This document shows positions 41,293-50,736 of a DNA stretch of 64,000 nucleotides, piece by piece (position 1 is the stretch's first letter; each line of letters begins with the position of its first letter). The DNA comes from Gordonibacter sp036659115 (lineage in GTDB: Bacteria; Actinomycetota; Coriobacteriia; Coriobacteriales; Eggerthellaceae): the NCBI RefSeq assembly GCF_036659115.1, contig NZ_JAVXDF010000001.1. The stretch is one strand, 5' to 3'. The notes under the pieces were generated by a model. That model searched no databases, was not told the origin of the DNA, and worked only from the letters and a program-made list of their open reading frames with translations. Both the position numbers and the translations under genes were made by a program.

Positions 41293-42372
41293 ATGGACGG
41301 GGAAATGACAAGCGATTCCGAGACTCGGACCGAGGAGGCTGCAGTGCCGTGGGGAGGCGATAGCTCTCAGACGGGGCGCTTGCGCGTGTTCGACCTGCAC
41401 TGCGACACGCTGGATCGACTGGCGTTTCATGGTGATCCATCGGTGCCGGGAGGGTTCGCGGAGCATGATGCGCTCATCCCTGCATCGCGCATGAGCTCGC
41501 TGGCGGCCAACGACGCGCAGGTGTCGCTCGACCGCATGGAGGCGTATCGGTGGTGCCAGTGCTTCGCGGCGTTCATTCCCGACGAGGCGCGCGGCAATGC
41601 AGCGTGGGGGCTGTTCGAGCGCGTGCGTGCGGTATGGGAACGCGAGCTGGAGCGCCATGCCGACAGACTGGCGCGCGTGCGCAGCGTGGCCGATATAGAA
41701 GCGGTCCATGCTGCAGGTAAGACGGCAGGGCTGTTCACGGTGGAGGGTGCGTCGTTTTTAGAGGACGACGGAACGGCCGAGGAGCGCCTCGACACGTTGG
41801 CCGACGCGAACGTGCGCATGGTCACGCTCACTTGGAACGGGCGCAATGCGCTCGGCAGCGGCAACGACACCGCGCATGGCCTGACGGCGTTCGGCCGCGT
41901 GTGTGTGCGCGAGTTGGAGCGGCGCAGCATCGTGGTGGACGTGTCGCATCTAAACGACACCGGGTTTCGCGACGTGTGCGAGGCCGCGACGCGCCCCTTT
42001 GTCGCTTCGCATTCGAATGCACGCAGCGTGTGCGGCCATCCCCGCAACCTCGCCGATTGGCAGCTGCGCGAGCTTGCCGACCGCGGTGGCATTGCGGGCT
42101 TGAACTTCTGTACCGATTTTGTGTCCGAAACCCATGCCGACCCCACGCGCGATGACGTGCTGCGCCAGGTGGATCGCATCCTGAACGTGGCGGGCGAGGG
42201 GGTGCTGGCACTGGGCAGCGACTACGACGGCTGCGACGTTCCTAGCTGGTTGAATCCTTGCGACAAGATAGGCACCTTGCACGAATTGTTGGTCGCTCAG
42301 TTCGGCGCAGAAATAGCCGACAAGGTGTTCTTCGACAACGCACACGCCTTCTTCGAGCGGTTGGAGGGGTAG
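41293..42372 (+). CDS. Membrane dipeptidase (peptidase M19)
   Basis: A 359-residue zinc dipeptidase of the renal-dipeptidase type. Metal ligands: His-x-Asp in FDLHCDTLDRL, Glu in FTVEGASF, His in DVSHLND and ASHSNAR, and Asp in LGSDYDG. There is no signal peptide, so it is cytoplasmic despite the family name; it probably hydrolyses dipeptides, including D-residue ones. The ATG at 41293 is chosen; an ATG at 41305 after GGACGGGGAA is an equally good start. A TATAAT box is at 41184-41189. It is divergent from the NAT gene. Confidence 0.92.
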   Translation: MDGEMTSDSETRTEEAAVPWGGDSSQTGRLRVFDLHCDTLDRLAFHGDPSVPGGFAEHDALIPASRMSSLAANDAQVSLDRMEAYRWCQCFAAFIPDEARGNAAWGLFERVRAVWERELERHADRLARVRSVADIEAVHAAGKTAGLFTVEGASFLEDDGTAEERLDTLADANVRMVTLTWNGRNALGSGNDTAHGLTAFGRVCVRELERRSIVVDVSHLNDTGFRDVCEAATRPFVASHSNARSVCGHPRNLADWQLRELADRGGIAGLNFCTDFVSETHADPTRDDVLRQVDRILNVAGEGVLALGSDYDGCDVPSWLNPCDKIGTLHELLVAQFGAEIADKVFFDNAHAFFERLEG

Positions 42373-42374
42373 GG

Positions 42375-42402
42375 CGCTCGCGGGCGCCTGCGCTCGCGAG
42401 CG
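42375..42402. terminator. GC-rich hairpin between convergent genes
   Basis: CGCTCGCG and CGCGAGCG, eight perfect pairs with a 12-base loop, just after the dipeptidase stop. No T-run, but placed to stop transcription from both sides. Confidence 0.5.
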
Positions 42403-42496
42403 ATGGTTGCGTCTTCGGCTGCCGGTTGGCTTTGGCCTGCCACCGCCCGGGAACTGTCGCTAGGGGACAGCTTCGACCTTCCGCGTCGGGGTGGCG

Positions 42497-43663
42497 CTAG
42501 GCTGCTTGGCTTGAGGGCGTTGCCGTGGCGGCGTACAGCTCCAGGTAGTCGCCGTCTTTCACCGTGACGGTTTGCGAGCTTCCGCGGATAACATACTTGG
42601 TGTCGGTGATGGAATCGTCGTTGAAGGCCAGGTCTTTCATGACGAAGGCCGCGCTGTCGTTCTCGGCGACGGCGGCTGCGTCGTTTTGCGCCGTGATGGT
42701 GTAGGTTCCGGCGGGCATGTCCGTGCCCACCCGGTACAACCCGCTTTGATAGGGTGCTGTCGGGGCGAACTCGGATTTCGAGACGGGATAGAAGCGCGCC
42801 GTGTCGTTCGCGACGAAGGCGATGACATCCCCGCTGCCAAGCTCGGTGAAGTAGTTACCGAAATACACCACGCCGTCATCGAGGCGGTAGGAGCCGTTGC
42901 CGGCTTCCTTGAACACGTAGAAGTTCATCTCCTCGGCTTGGCTTCCCTCGAGGAAGTACGTTCCCGGCTGGATGTCCTTGCCAGCACCCACGGTGTAGAC
43001 GCCTGCGGAACAACGCCCGTCTACCACGGAGTTGCTCATCTCGCCGTAGGCACCTCTGATCTCGTCGAGGGTGAAGGTATCCATTTGCGCCGAGGGGTCG
43101 CTGTTGTCGTAATCGTACCCATAGTCGTCGTAGTTGTCGAGGTACGAACCGGAGTTGCGGTATTCCTGTGCACCAACGATGGCGGCAACGGTGGTGCAGC
43201 TTACGCAGCCACCGATGCCCAGCAAGAACACGAGCAGGCATCCGCCCAGCACCCACGGCCACGCCTTCTTCTTGCGAGGGGGCTCGGCGGCAGCGAAATA
43301 GGGCGGCTGTGCGGGATAGGGCGAGTAGGAAGGCTGCGCTCCGTAGGGCGCGGGCGGCACCTGTCCATACGGTTGCTGGTCGTATGCTTGCGGCGCACCG
43401 TATACAACAGGAGGTTGTTGCCCCGGATAGGGCTGCTGCGGATAGCCTTGCGGTGGGTAAGGCTGCTGCGGGTATCCTTGCGTCGCCGGGGGTTGCGGTA
43501 CCTGCGGAGGATAGGCGGCAGCGGGCGAGGCGGTTTGCGCTCCTTCGCCGGGCATCGGCGGCACCTCGTAGGGCGACGGCGGGGTTGTTGGCACTTGGCC
43601 CGCCGGCTGGTCTCCTGAGGGCTCGGGGGTGCTACCGGCGTTCGGCTGCTCGGGCTCGGTCAT
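42497..43663 (-). CDS. Membrane-anchored surface protein with Pro-rich N-terminus
   Basis: A 388-residue protein. Residues 1-165 are Pro/Gln/Tyr-rich with QQPYPPQGYP-type repeats and should be disordered on the cytoplasmic side. One helix follows (WPWVLGGCLLVFLLGIGG), preceded by RKKK. The outer part has two copies of a small beta domain with the motif PGTY (AGVYTVGAGKDIQPGTY and GLYRVGTDMPAGTY). Function is unknown; such domains occur on actinobacterial surface proteins. GAAGGAG is eight bases before the ATG, and the start overlaps the stop of the upstream Fe-S gene, so it is the last gene of that operon. Confidence 0.82.
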   Translation of the reverse strand: MTEPEQPNAGSTPEPSGDQPAGQVPTTPPSPYEVPPMPGEGAQTASPAAAYPPQVPQPPATQGYPQQPYPPQGYPQQPYPGQQPPVVYGAPQAYDQQPYGQVPPAPYGAQPSYSPYPAQPPYFAAAEPPRKKKAWPWVLGGCLLVFLLGIGGCVSCTTVAAIVGAQEYRNSGSYLDNYDDYGYDYDNSDPSAQMDTFTLDEIRGAYGEMSNSVVDGRCSAGVYTVGAGKDIQPGTYFLEGSQAEEMNFYVFKEAGNGSYRLDDGVVYFGNYFTELGSGDVIAFVANDTARFYPVSKSEFAPTAPYQSGLYRVGTDMPAGTYTITAQNDAAAVAENDSAAFVMKDLAFNDDSITDTKYVIRGSSQTVTVKDGDYLELYAATATPSSQAA

Positions 43664-44829
43664 GACTGCTCCTTCTCGTTTCCATCTTGTTCGCGGAATA
43701 TCTCGGCCGTTGCTTCGATCAGGTCGACGGCTTGTTGGGTGCAGGTGCCGACGCACAGGCCGCAGCCGATGCAGTAGCGCACGTCGTAGGCAAGCGTGCC
43801 GTCGGCAGGGTTGGGGTAGCGAGCACCGGTCGGACAGGCGGCGACGCAATCGAGCGCATTCGTGCAGCGTGAGCAGTCGGTCTGCGAGACCACGACGGGC
43901 ACTTTGCCCGCGATGCTCGGATCGCGCTCGATGGCCTCGAGGGTCATCTGCTGCTTGGGCCACATGGTCTTTTTCGTGCGTCCGTCGGGCGCGAAGTCGT
44001 TGAATTCCGTGCCGTTTCCCAGGTTCAGACGCGTGAGGGCACGCGAGCGCTCACGACGCTCGTAGAACTCCTGCAGCACCTCGGAGTTGCGCAGGCGGCG
44101 TTTGCCTGAAGCGATATCGCCCACGTCGCCCACGATGTTCGTGAACGCGCTGCGACGATCGACCCCGGTGGGATCCGTCAAATCCTTGACCAGGCTCTCC
44201 TTCTCGGGGATCTCCTCGATCCATCCGATGCTGCGTCCACTCCATTGCTCGGCCGTCTCGATGGCGTGGGAGTACAGCAGCTCGCCCATGTCTCCCGCCC
44301 GTGGACAGTCGGTGCAGTAGGCCAGGTCGGCTGCGATCTTCACAGGGATGTTCTCGGAGAGCACCAGCGTCCAGAACTCGGGGGCAAGCGCCGCCAGGCA
44401 GGGAAGCACGACGACGTTGGCTGCCGGCTCGAGCCCGGGGAACAGGTTCTCCTTGCAGGTGAGCACCACGTCCTCGCCGCGCAGGGCGATACGGCGTATG
44501 CGTGCGTGCAAATCGTTCATGGTGACGCGTGTCGAGGAGAACGCGTCGCAGATACCCAGGCAGATGCCGCAGTAGGTGCAGGCCTCCGTGTCGAGGACGG
44601 GAACCCCCTCGTCGGTATACGAGACGGCCCCGTGGGGACAGGCTAAGGCACACCGCTCGCAGTCCGTGCCATGCGCTCGCGTGCAGAAGTCGCGCAGTAC
44701 GACGATATGCTGAGGCCGCAGGCGCTCCTCAGCGCCGTCGACCTGCACGGATGCAGACTCGGCGTCGCGTTCGCATCCGTCGTCGGTTTCGAAGCCCTCT
44801 TTGTTTGCCAAGGGGCGGGCATCAGCCAC
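43660..44829 (-). CDS. Ferredoxin-type protein with four 4Fe-4S motifs
   Basis: A 389-residue cytoplasmic protein. Two cluster motifs are near the N-terminus (DCERCALACPHG, ACTYCGICLGIC) and two near the C-terminus (DCSRCTNALDCVAACP, YCIGCGLCVGTC). The middle part has extra paired cysteines (YCTDCPRAG) and looks like a regulator or adaptor for an oxidoreductase. It probably shuttles electrons in anaerobic metabolism; the partner is unknown. The GTG at 44829 has AAAGAGG six bases upstream and overlaps the gltX stop by eight bases, while an ATG at 44853 lacks a site. The stop overlaps the start of the surface protein gene. Confidence 0.88.
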   Translation of the reverse strand: MADARPLANKEGFETDDGCERDAESASVQVDGAEERLRPQHIVVLRDFCTRAHGTDCERCALACPHGAVSYTDEGVPVLDTEACTYCGICLGICDAFSSTRVTMNDLHARIRRIALRGEDVVLTCKENLFPGLEPAANVVVLPCLAALAPEFWTLVLSENIPVKIAADLAYCTDCPRAGDMGELLYSHAIETAEQWSGRSIGWIEEIPEKESLVKDLTDPTGVDRRSAFTNIVGDVGDIASGKRRLRNSEVLQEFYERRERSRALTRLNLGNGTEFNDFAPDGRTKKTMWPKQQMTLEAIERDPSIAGKVPVVVSQTDCSRCTNALDCVAACPTGARYPNPADGTLAYDVRYCIGCGLCVGTCTQQAVDLIEATAEIFREQDGNEKEQS

Positions 44830-46393
44830 CGAACACCTCTTTCGTTGCAGCATCGATGCGCGCTAATACGTCGGCGCGGGGAAGAAGCTCGATGCTCTCG
44901 AACAGCGGCGGCGACACCATGTTGCCGCATATGGCTACGCGCAAGGGCTGGAACAGCAGCTTCGGCTTTATCTCCAATTTTTCGCCGCAGGCGCGGCACG
45001 CCTCCTGCAAAGCCTCGGCCTCCCAAGCCACGCTCTCGTCGGCCAGCACGCTGCGGCAGGCGGCGAGAGCTTCGTCGGCGCGCGCGCCTTCCTTGCGCAA
45101 AACCTTGGCTACGCTCTTCTCGTCCAGCTGCACGTAAGGGCCCCAGAACATGAACGCCAGCTTGTCCACAGCCTCGTCCAAGCGCGTCAGACGCTCGGCC
45201 ACCAGCGGGTACAGCGCGCAGTACCACGTTGCGCGCTCCTGTACGTCGGCGAGAGCCGCCTCGATGGCTGCCTGGCTGTAGGCGCCTTCGGCCTCTTCGG
45301 GGTCGAGTGGCGTTCCGGCTGCGACGGCACTGCCCAGGATATTGGCCTTCGCCAGCCACAAAAGAGACGCCCTTACCCAGGCGTTCGCCCCCATGTCCTT
45401 GACATACTGGCCGTTCATCCAGTCAAGCTTCGTCTCGTCGAACACTGCATCCTTCTTGGTCACGCGGTCAAGCGTAAACTCGCGGCAAAGCGTCTCCCGA
45501 TCAATAAGCGTCGTCTCGCCGTCGAGCGACCAGCCCAGAAGCGCCAGGAAGTTCACCATGGCATCGGGCAGGTAGCCGCGCTCGCAGAACTCCTCGACCG
45601 AGGCCGCGCCGTGGCGCTTCGAGAGCTTCTTGCTGTCCTGCCCTAAGATCATAGACAGATGGGCGAACGTAGGCACGTCTTTCCCCAACGCCTCGTAGAT
45701 GAGTATCTGGCGCGGCGTATTCGACAGGTGGTCGTCGCCGCGGATAACATGCGTGATGCCCATGTTCGCGTCGTCGCACACCACGGCGAAGTTGTAGGTG
45801 GGGGAGCCGTCCGTGCGCACGACGATCATGTCGTCCATGACCTCGACGGGGAAGCTCACGTGTCCGTACACCGCGTCGTCGAACTCGATGGGCTCGCGCT
45901 CGAGCGGCACCTTAAGGCGCCATACATGCGGCTCGCCTGCGGCAATGCGTGCATCAGCCTCGGCGGCATCGAGGTCGCGACACGTGCGGTCGTAGCCCGC
46001 ATAGCCGCCCTCTTCGGCCTCGGCTTTGGCACGCTTCGCATCCAGCTCGTCTTTGGTGCAGAAGCACGGGTACACGCTTCCGCGTTCCCGCATCAGCTTG
46101 AGCGCCGCCGCGTAGGTGTCCATGCGCTGCGTCTGGAAGTACGGTCCTGCCATGCCGCCTACCTCGGGGCCTTCGTCCCAATCCAGCCCCAGCCACTTCA
46201 TGGCGTTGATGATGACATCCACGTTCTCCTGCGTGGAGCGCTCCGGGTCGGTGTCCTCGATGCGCAGGACGAAATCCCCGCCGGTTGCCCGGGCGAACGC
46301 CCAGTTGTAGATGGCGGTTCGCGCCCCGCCCACATGGAGGCGCCCCGTCGGCGAGGGGGCGAAACGTACGCGCACTTTTTTCTCGTCAGTCAT
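44822..46393 (-). CDS. gltX: Glutamyl-tRNA synthetase
   Basis: A 523-residue class I aminoacyl-tRNA synthetase that charges tRNA-Glu. The HIGH-type motif is PSPTGRLHVGGART near residue 13 and the KMSKS-type motif is SKKLSKRHG near 250, followed by the helical anticodon-binding half. The length is slightly above normal. The ATG at 46393 begins at the first strand; a GGAAGC stretch is the only, weak, ribosome site. It heads an operon of three overlapping genes with the Fe-S protein and the Pro-rich surface protein, an unusual grouping. Confidence 0.96.
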   Translation of the reverse strand: MTDEKKVRVRFAPSPTGRLHVGGARTAIYNWAFARATGGDFVLRIEDTDPERSTQENVDVIINAMKWLGLDWDEGPEVGGMAGPYFQTQRMDTYAAALKLMRERGSVYPCFCTKDELDAKRAKAEAEEGGYAGYDRTCRDLDAAEADARIAAGEPHVWRLKVPLEREPIEFDDAVYGHVSFPVEVMDDMIVVRTDGSPTYNFAVVCDDANMGITHVIRGDDHLSNTPRQILIYEALGKDVPTFAHLSMILGQDSKKLSKRHGAASVEEFCERGYLPDAMVNFLALLGWSLDGETTLIDRETLCREFTLDRVTKKDAVFDETKLDWMNGQYVKDMGANAWVRASLLWLAKANILGSAVAAGTPLDPEEAEGAYSQAAIEAALADVQERATWYCALYPLVAERLTRLDEAVDKLAFMFWGPYVQLDEKSVAKVLRKEGARADEALAACRSVLADESVAWEAEALQEACRACGEKLEIKPKLLFQPLRVAICGNMVSPPLFESIELLPRADVLARIDAATKEVFGG

Positions 46394-46453
46394 ACAGCTT
46401 CCAATCTTCTTTTCCTGTCACCAAGCCGTTCGACATGCCGTCTCCCCGCCAGC

Positions 46454-47209
46454 CTAAACCTGCCGTCGCAGGATGGATCCCACAACAATTGCCAGTATAG
46501 ACAACAGGCCGGTAACGGCAAGCCACACGGCCCCCATCCCCATCCAAAATGCAGTTGGATACATGGTGATGAGCAGCGACTCGTAGGAGAATGTCCACGT
46601 GCCGTCTGCAAAGAATAGCGAGTGGAACACGGCGAAAAACCCATCGAAGTTCACCGCAGCCACGATTCCTAGCATAAGGAACACGATGAGGACGGTGGTG
46701 CCGCCCATGAGCAGCGCTTCCCCGGCGTTGCAGCGTTTTCCCGAGAGCAGTAGTGCGAGCGTCAGCGCCACGGCAAGCACGCAGGTGCCGACAAGCCAGG
46801 GTCTCGCCTGCTCGACGACCAGATACACGTCGTCCAGATGCGAGATCGAGCTTTCATCGAGCGTGTAGTTCTCTTCAAGTCCCGACATCCGTTTCTCTTT
46901 GTTTGCAAGGGGTGTGTCGGCTTCCTGGTTTATAGCCTTGAGCACGTCGGCAAGGGCGGCTTGGTCGTGGGAGTCCACCGTAAAGTCGCGCGTGGCCACG
47001 GCGGCGCGCACCAGCTGGTCGTGCGTGAAGGCCGTGCCTGGATTGTCCATGCCGGAAAACGCGCCCGCTAGGGCTTGGGTCGTCTGTGGCAGGCAGCAGG
47101 CGGCAAAACCTGCCGCCACGAACGTGATGGCCAGCGCAATTGCCGCCACGATGGTTGTGATCGAGCTGGCGATGCTGCGGTGCTTGCCGATGGGATTTTT
47201 GCTGGTCAT
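46454..47209 (-). CDS. Integral membrane protein (DUF1461/TIGR01906-like)
   Basis: A 251-residue protein resembling the DUF1461 family of unknown function. Four hydrophobic segments are seen: about residues 15-40, 118-135, 145-170 and 218-245. A large outside loop lies between the first two, with FTHDQLVRAAVATRDF, the family's characteristic stretch, just after helix 1. The stop of the C26 peptidase gene overlaps its start (ATGA), so the pair is translationally coupled and may work together on a gamma-glutamyl compound, though that is inference. There is no clear ribosome site. Confidence 0.78.
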   Translation of the reverse strand: MTSKNPIGKHRSIASSITTIVAAIALAITFVAAGFAACCLPQTTQALAGAFSGMDNPGTAFTHDQLVRAAVATRDFTVDSHDQAALADVLKAINQEADTPLANKEKRMSGLEENYTLDESSISHLDDVYLVVEQARPWLVGTCVLAVALTLALLLSGKRCNAGEALLMGGTTVLIVFLMLGIVAAVNFDGFFAVFHSLFFADGTWTFSYESLLITMYPTAFWMGMGAVWLAVTGLLSILAIVVGSILRRQV

Positions 47210-47958
47210 GAGAACATCGCTTTCTTGTTGGAGTAATGGTGGCGGGCGCGATTGGTTGTTTGGTCGGTGCATGCGCCTACGAACGCCTTTGCAATTGCAC
47301 GTGAATGCTTGTTCGGACGTTCCATTTCCGGATGCCACTGAATGCCCCAGAAAAACGATGATCGAGCTCGGTAGAATGCCTCGACGAGCCCATCTTCCGT
47401 TTGACCCATTACGTCCAAATCGGATGATAGTTCGCTGATTCCCTGGTGGTGAGCGCTGTTTGTCTTTATACTTAAGGTGCCGAGCGTCTTCGCTAGGGGA
47501 GTGTCTGCCACGGTGTTCACCGTGTGGGTGGCCTCGCTGAGGGGCTCTTCCTGCCAATGATTTTCGTATCGGCCGCAAGCTTTTAGGTCTTGGTGCAACG
47601 ATCCGCCCAAGACGACGTTCGCCATCTGCATTCCCCGGCATATCCCCAAAAAAGGCACGTCCGCCGAGAGTGCGTACTCCACGAAAAACGCCTCCGTTCC
47701 ATCACGCTTCGGATTGGGTTTTTCGGTGGGGGAAAGCCTTTTTTCGCGGTATAAGGCTGGGTTGATATCGGATCCGCCGGGGATGAGAAGACCGTCGCAG
47801 AGCGATAGGAGGGCTGTCAGATCTCCCCTTGAATCGCAGGGCGGTATAACCAGGGCAACGGCGTTTGACGATTCTAAAAACGTCACGTAGTCTCTGGCGA
47901 TCGAGTAGCGTTCCGGATGGTAGTCGTATTGTGATGATATTCCCACGATTGGTTTCAT
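47206..47958 (-). CDS. Gamma-glutamyl hydrolase-type peptidase (C26)
   Basis: A 250-residue class I glutamine amidotransferase-like enzyme of the PuuD group, which hydrolyses gamma-glutamyl amides such as gamma-glutamyl-GABA. The nucleophile Cys is in FLGICRGMQMAN and the His/Glu pair in GIQWHPE; the oxyanion strand is LLIPGGSDI. The ATG at 47958 has AAGGA about eight bases upstream. It overlaps a membrane protein gene downstream and is divergent from a TPR-like gene followed by an ATP-grasp ligase of glutathionylspermidine type, suggesting a gamma-glutamyl or polyamine theme. Confidence 0.9.
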   Translation of the reverse strand: MKPIVGISSQYDYHPERYSIARDYVTFLESSNAVALVIPPCDSRGDLTALLSLCDGLLIPGGSDINPALYREKRLSPTEKPNPKRDGTEAFFVEYALSADVPFLGICRGMQMANVVLGGSLHQDLKACGRYENHWQEEPLSEATHTVNTVADTPLAKTLGTLSIKTNSAHHQGISELSSDLDVMGQTEDGLVEAFYRARSSFFWGIQWHPEMERPNKHSRAIAKAFVGACTDQTTNRARHHYSNKKAMFS

Positions 47959-47997
47959 GAGGCCATTCCTTGTCTGAGATGGTACTGCTTTTGCTAG

Positions 47998-48003
47998 TAT
48001 AAT
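47998..48003 (+). promoter_or_regulatory. TATAAT box before the TPR-like gene
   Basis: A consensus TATAAT lies 38 bases before the chosen ATG at 48041. It rules out the ATG at 48002, which overlaps it and has no ribosome site. No clear -35 was found. Confidence 0.6.
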
Positions 48004-48040
48004 GGAATTAAACAAGTTGCATGGCGAAGAGGGTGGTTTG

Positions 48041-49360
48041 ATGGCTGACGGCGTTGCTCCGGCCTCGAAAGAGACGGACAAGTGGTTTTCGAAAGAGCCG
48101 GCATTTGCCAAATTAATTTCTTTAGGTCATTTTGACAAACTTCGCGGCCTTGATGAGAAAAGCCAACGATTCGAGATCATCGTGCGCGAAAATATCGTGC
48201 AAGGCGATCATCTTTCTCGGGAAGATGTTTCCGCACTTTCCGAGGCTGTTGGACGGTATTGCGAAAGTGAGTCGGGTACGGCGGACAAGATGGCTTTTCT
48301 GCTGTTCTTCATATGCTTTGAGTGGAATCATCGCCAGCTCAACGATGTGTCCGAGCGACAACTTGCATGGAAAAAACTGTTCAAGGCCGCTGGAAGTTGT
48401 TTTTCCGACTATGCAATGTTTTCGTATGCGCTCTCCCTCTATTATCGCGCCGAGGGCACGTTGTCGAAGGCGTTGGAGTTTGCGTGTCGTGCTTGCGAGC
48501 AGGCTCCCAAGCATATAGGCCTTCTGAACAGCTATCTTGAGATGCTTCTTGACGAGACTGAGCAAAGTCTGCTTTCTGGGCCGGGCGTGTCTGCGGACCA
48601 ATTCGAGTGCCCGACAGTGCCTGACGAAGACACAAAACAGTTGCAAGGGTTGCTGGATCGGTTTCAATCGATGACGCAGGGGCAAGCGTTTGACCAGGAT
48701 TTTCCGACGTTTCATATAAATCTGGGCAGACTCAGAGCATGCCTGGGCTTCTTTGGCGACGCTCGGAGGGAGTTCGACCGGGCCGAAGAGCTGGCGGTTG
48801 GGCAGTTTGAAGCGAAGAGCAAGAGCGACAACGAGGGGGAGCGCTTGCACAGCAGCAGCGAATACGTGCAGCTCATCGCCTGGATAGCAACCAGTCGTAC
48901 TACTTGCGATCAAATGCAGGGCGCTCGTTCGTTGCGGGCTTATGTCGAAATGAGCCGAGAGGGCATTCAGGAGATGATCGAAAGCTTGCTGGAGAAGCAC
49001 GCCGAGGTCGAGCGGCGCGTTAACGACGAGAAGATCAACATGGTGGAGATGCTAGCGTTTTTTGCCGGGATCATTGCGTTGATTGTTGGGGCGGTGTCGC
49101 TGGGGAGCGGTATGTCGTTTGCGGCGCGCGGGCTTTTGCTGCTCGTAATGCTGGGAGTGCTGATGGTGGCTTTCGGGGCTCTTTCTTTTCTGCTCGAGGC
49201 TGATCGATCGGCTCAGTGTTCTTCTACGGGGAATCGCTTGGGTTTTGCAGCATCGTTTTTTGCTGCAAGGTCTGCTCCCGTTGTTGCGATCGGATTTGCG
49301 GTTATTGTGCTGTGCTTTGTCCTTGGTCTTGTTTTGCCCCCAGGTGCAATGGGCTTCTAA
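48041..49360 (+). CDS. TPR-like membrane protein of unknown function
   Basis: A 439-residue protein. Residues 1-310 are helical with TPR-like pairs (SYALSLYYRAEGTLSKALEFACRACEQAPKH). A charged coiled coil follows (MIESLLEKHAEVERRVNDEK), then three hydrophobic helices (about 335-355, 362-382, 410-433). The helical part faces the cytoplasm and could be a scaffold. AGAGGG lies seven bases before the ATG at 48041. The next gene, an ATP-grasp ligase, starts 29 bases after the stop and is probably in the same operon. DNA here is slightly AT-richer than in the housekeeping genes. Confidence 0.78.
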   Translation: MADGVAPASKETDKWFSKEPAFAKLISLGHFDKLRGLDEKSQRFEIIVRENIVQGDHLSREDVSALSEAVGRYCESESGTADKMAFLLFFICFEWNHRQLNDVSERQLAWKKLFKAAGSCFSDYAMFSYALSLYYRAEGTLSKALEFACRACEQAPKHIGLLNSYLEMLLDETEQSLLSGPGVSADQFECPTVPDEDTKQLQGLLDRFQSMTQGQAFDQDFPTFHINLGRLRACLGFFGDARREFDRAEELAVGQFEAKSKSDNEGERLHSSSEYVQLIAWIATSRTTCDQMQGARSLRAYVEMSREGIQEMIESLLEKHAEVERRVNDEKINMVEMLAFFAGIIALIVGAVSLGSGMSFAARGLLLLVMLGVLMVAFGALSFLLEADRSAQCSSTGNRLGFAASFFAARSAPVVAIGFAVIVLCFVLGLVLPPGAMGF

Positions 49361-49389
49361 CGGAACTTTCCCACGAATAGAGAGACGCC

Positions 49390-50736
49390 ATGAAACAGTA
49401 TCGCCAAGAATATTTGGAAGCGCTCGAAAGCCTCGACGGCGATGTGCCGGGTTGCGAGGCGGCGCTGTCCTACATTGAGCAGTCTGACATTTGGGTGCAC
49501 GGCCGACCCGTGCCCTTTTCCTACGTTCCCAATTTGGTGGGCTCGCAGGATCGCCGGTTTCTTCAGGAAGTTTGCACGATGGCCCATACCATTCTGTGCA
49601 AGGTTATCGCCCGCTATTTGGAAGATGCAACCTATCGCGCGCTGTTCGGTTTCTCGCCCGAGATGGAGCGGCTTATCATGCTGCCATGCGACTATGGACA
49701 GATGCTTCCTCTAGCCCGATTCGATATCTTTCTTGACGAAAACGATCTCAGCTTCAAGTTTTGCGAATTCAATACCGATGGGAGCGGGGCGATGTCGCGC
49801 GACCTTGAGATTGGCCACGCACTGCAGCGAGGTGCTACCTACCATCAGTTCGCCTCGCGTCATCGCGTTGAGCAGTTTGAGCTATTCGATTCGTGGGTTG
49901 AAGCGTTTATGTCCAGCTATCGAGAGTGTCCTTACGCGAAACCTTGCCCGACGGTGGCTGTAACTGATTTTCGCGAGAGCGGCGTGTTTAGCGATTTCAA
50001 CCGATTCATCGCCGCTTTCGAGCGGGCGGGCTATCCGGCTCGTTTTGTGGATGTTCGGTCGTTTATCTTTGACGGGGAAAACCTAGTCGACCCTTCCGAC
50101 GGAACGGTGATAGATGTCATTTATCGGCGCGCCGTTACCAGTGAGATGCTGCAGCATCCTGGTGAATGCGATGCGCTCATTGATGCAGTTGAACAGCGGA
50201 AGGTATGCCTGATTGGCCATTTTAGAACAACGGTCGTCCATTCCAAAGTGGTTTCCATCGTGTTGTTCGACTCACAGACGAGGTCCTTTTTGACTGACGA
50301 GGAGTGCTCGTTCATTGACGAGCACGTGCCGCGCACCTTCCGGCTGCAACGCGGTCAGGGATTTGATGTAAACGTGGTAAAGGCAAGCAAAGATGCGTGG
50401 ATTATCAAACCTGAGGACGATTATGGTGCCCGCGGTGTGTATCCAGGTGTAAGCATGGCCGCTGACGAGTGGGGCGCGCTGGTTGACCAGAAGCTCGATG
50501 AGTCCTACATCGTTCAAGAGTATTATCCTCCACGCGAGGTTGGTTTAGTGCGGGCTGACGTTTCGGAAGTCGGAGGTCAGAGTGCGGTTGAGGCTTGGAC
50601 ATCGATGCCAGGCCTGTATGTCTACAACGGCGCATTCAAAGGTTTGTACTGTCGAAACGGATGCGAGGGGATAATTGCTCTTGACCACGGTGGGCTGTGC
50701 AGCCCGAGCTTCTCCGTTGACGATGAAAATTTCTGA
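49390..50736 (+). CDS. Glutathionylspermidine synthase-like ATP-grasp ligase
   Basis: A 448-residue protein with the fold order of the glutathionylspermidine synthase family. The substrate/ATP loop is FCEFNTDGSGAMSRD near residue 125, and the ATP-grasp strand is WIIKPEDDYGARGVYPG near 340, then a late YIVQEYYPP segment. Family members join a carboxylate to an amine with ATP; the closest wider relatives make peptide-like bonds in natural products or polyamine conjugates. The substrate is unknown. There is a weak GAGAG ribosome site, so translation may depend on the upstream TPR-like gene. A gamma-glutamyl hydrolase is coded divergently close by. Confidence 0.82.
   Translation: MKQYRQEYLEALESLDGDVPGCEAALSYIEQSDIWVHGRPVPFSYVPNLVGSQDRRFLQEVCTMAHTILCKVIARYLEDATYRALFGFSPEMERLIMLPCDYGQMLPLARFDIFLDENDLSFKFCEFNTDGSGAMSRDLEIGHALQRGATYHQFASRHRVEQFELFDSWVEAFMSSYRECPYAKPCPTVAVTDFRESGVFSDFNRFIAAFERAGYPARFVDVRSFIFDGENLVDPSDGTVIDVIYRRAVTSEMLQHPGECDALIDAVEQRKVCLIGHFRTTVVHSKVVSIVLFDSQTRSFLTDEECSFIDEHVPRTFRLQRGQGFDVNVVKASKDAWIIKPEDDYGARGVYPGVSMAADEWGALVDQKLDESYIVQEYYPPREVGLVRADVSEVGGQSAVEAWTSMPGLYVYNGAFKGLYCRNGCEGIIALDHGGLCSPSFSVDDENF

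Noticed and set aside
48002..48040. ATG at 48002 as start of the TPR-like protein
   Set aside because: It overlaps a TATAAT box and has no ribosome site; the ATG at 48041 has one.
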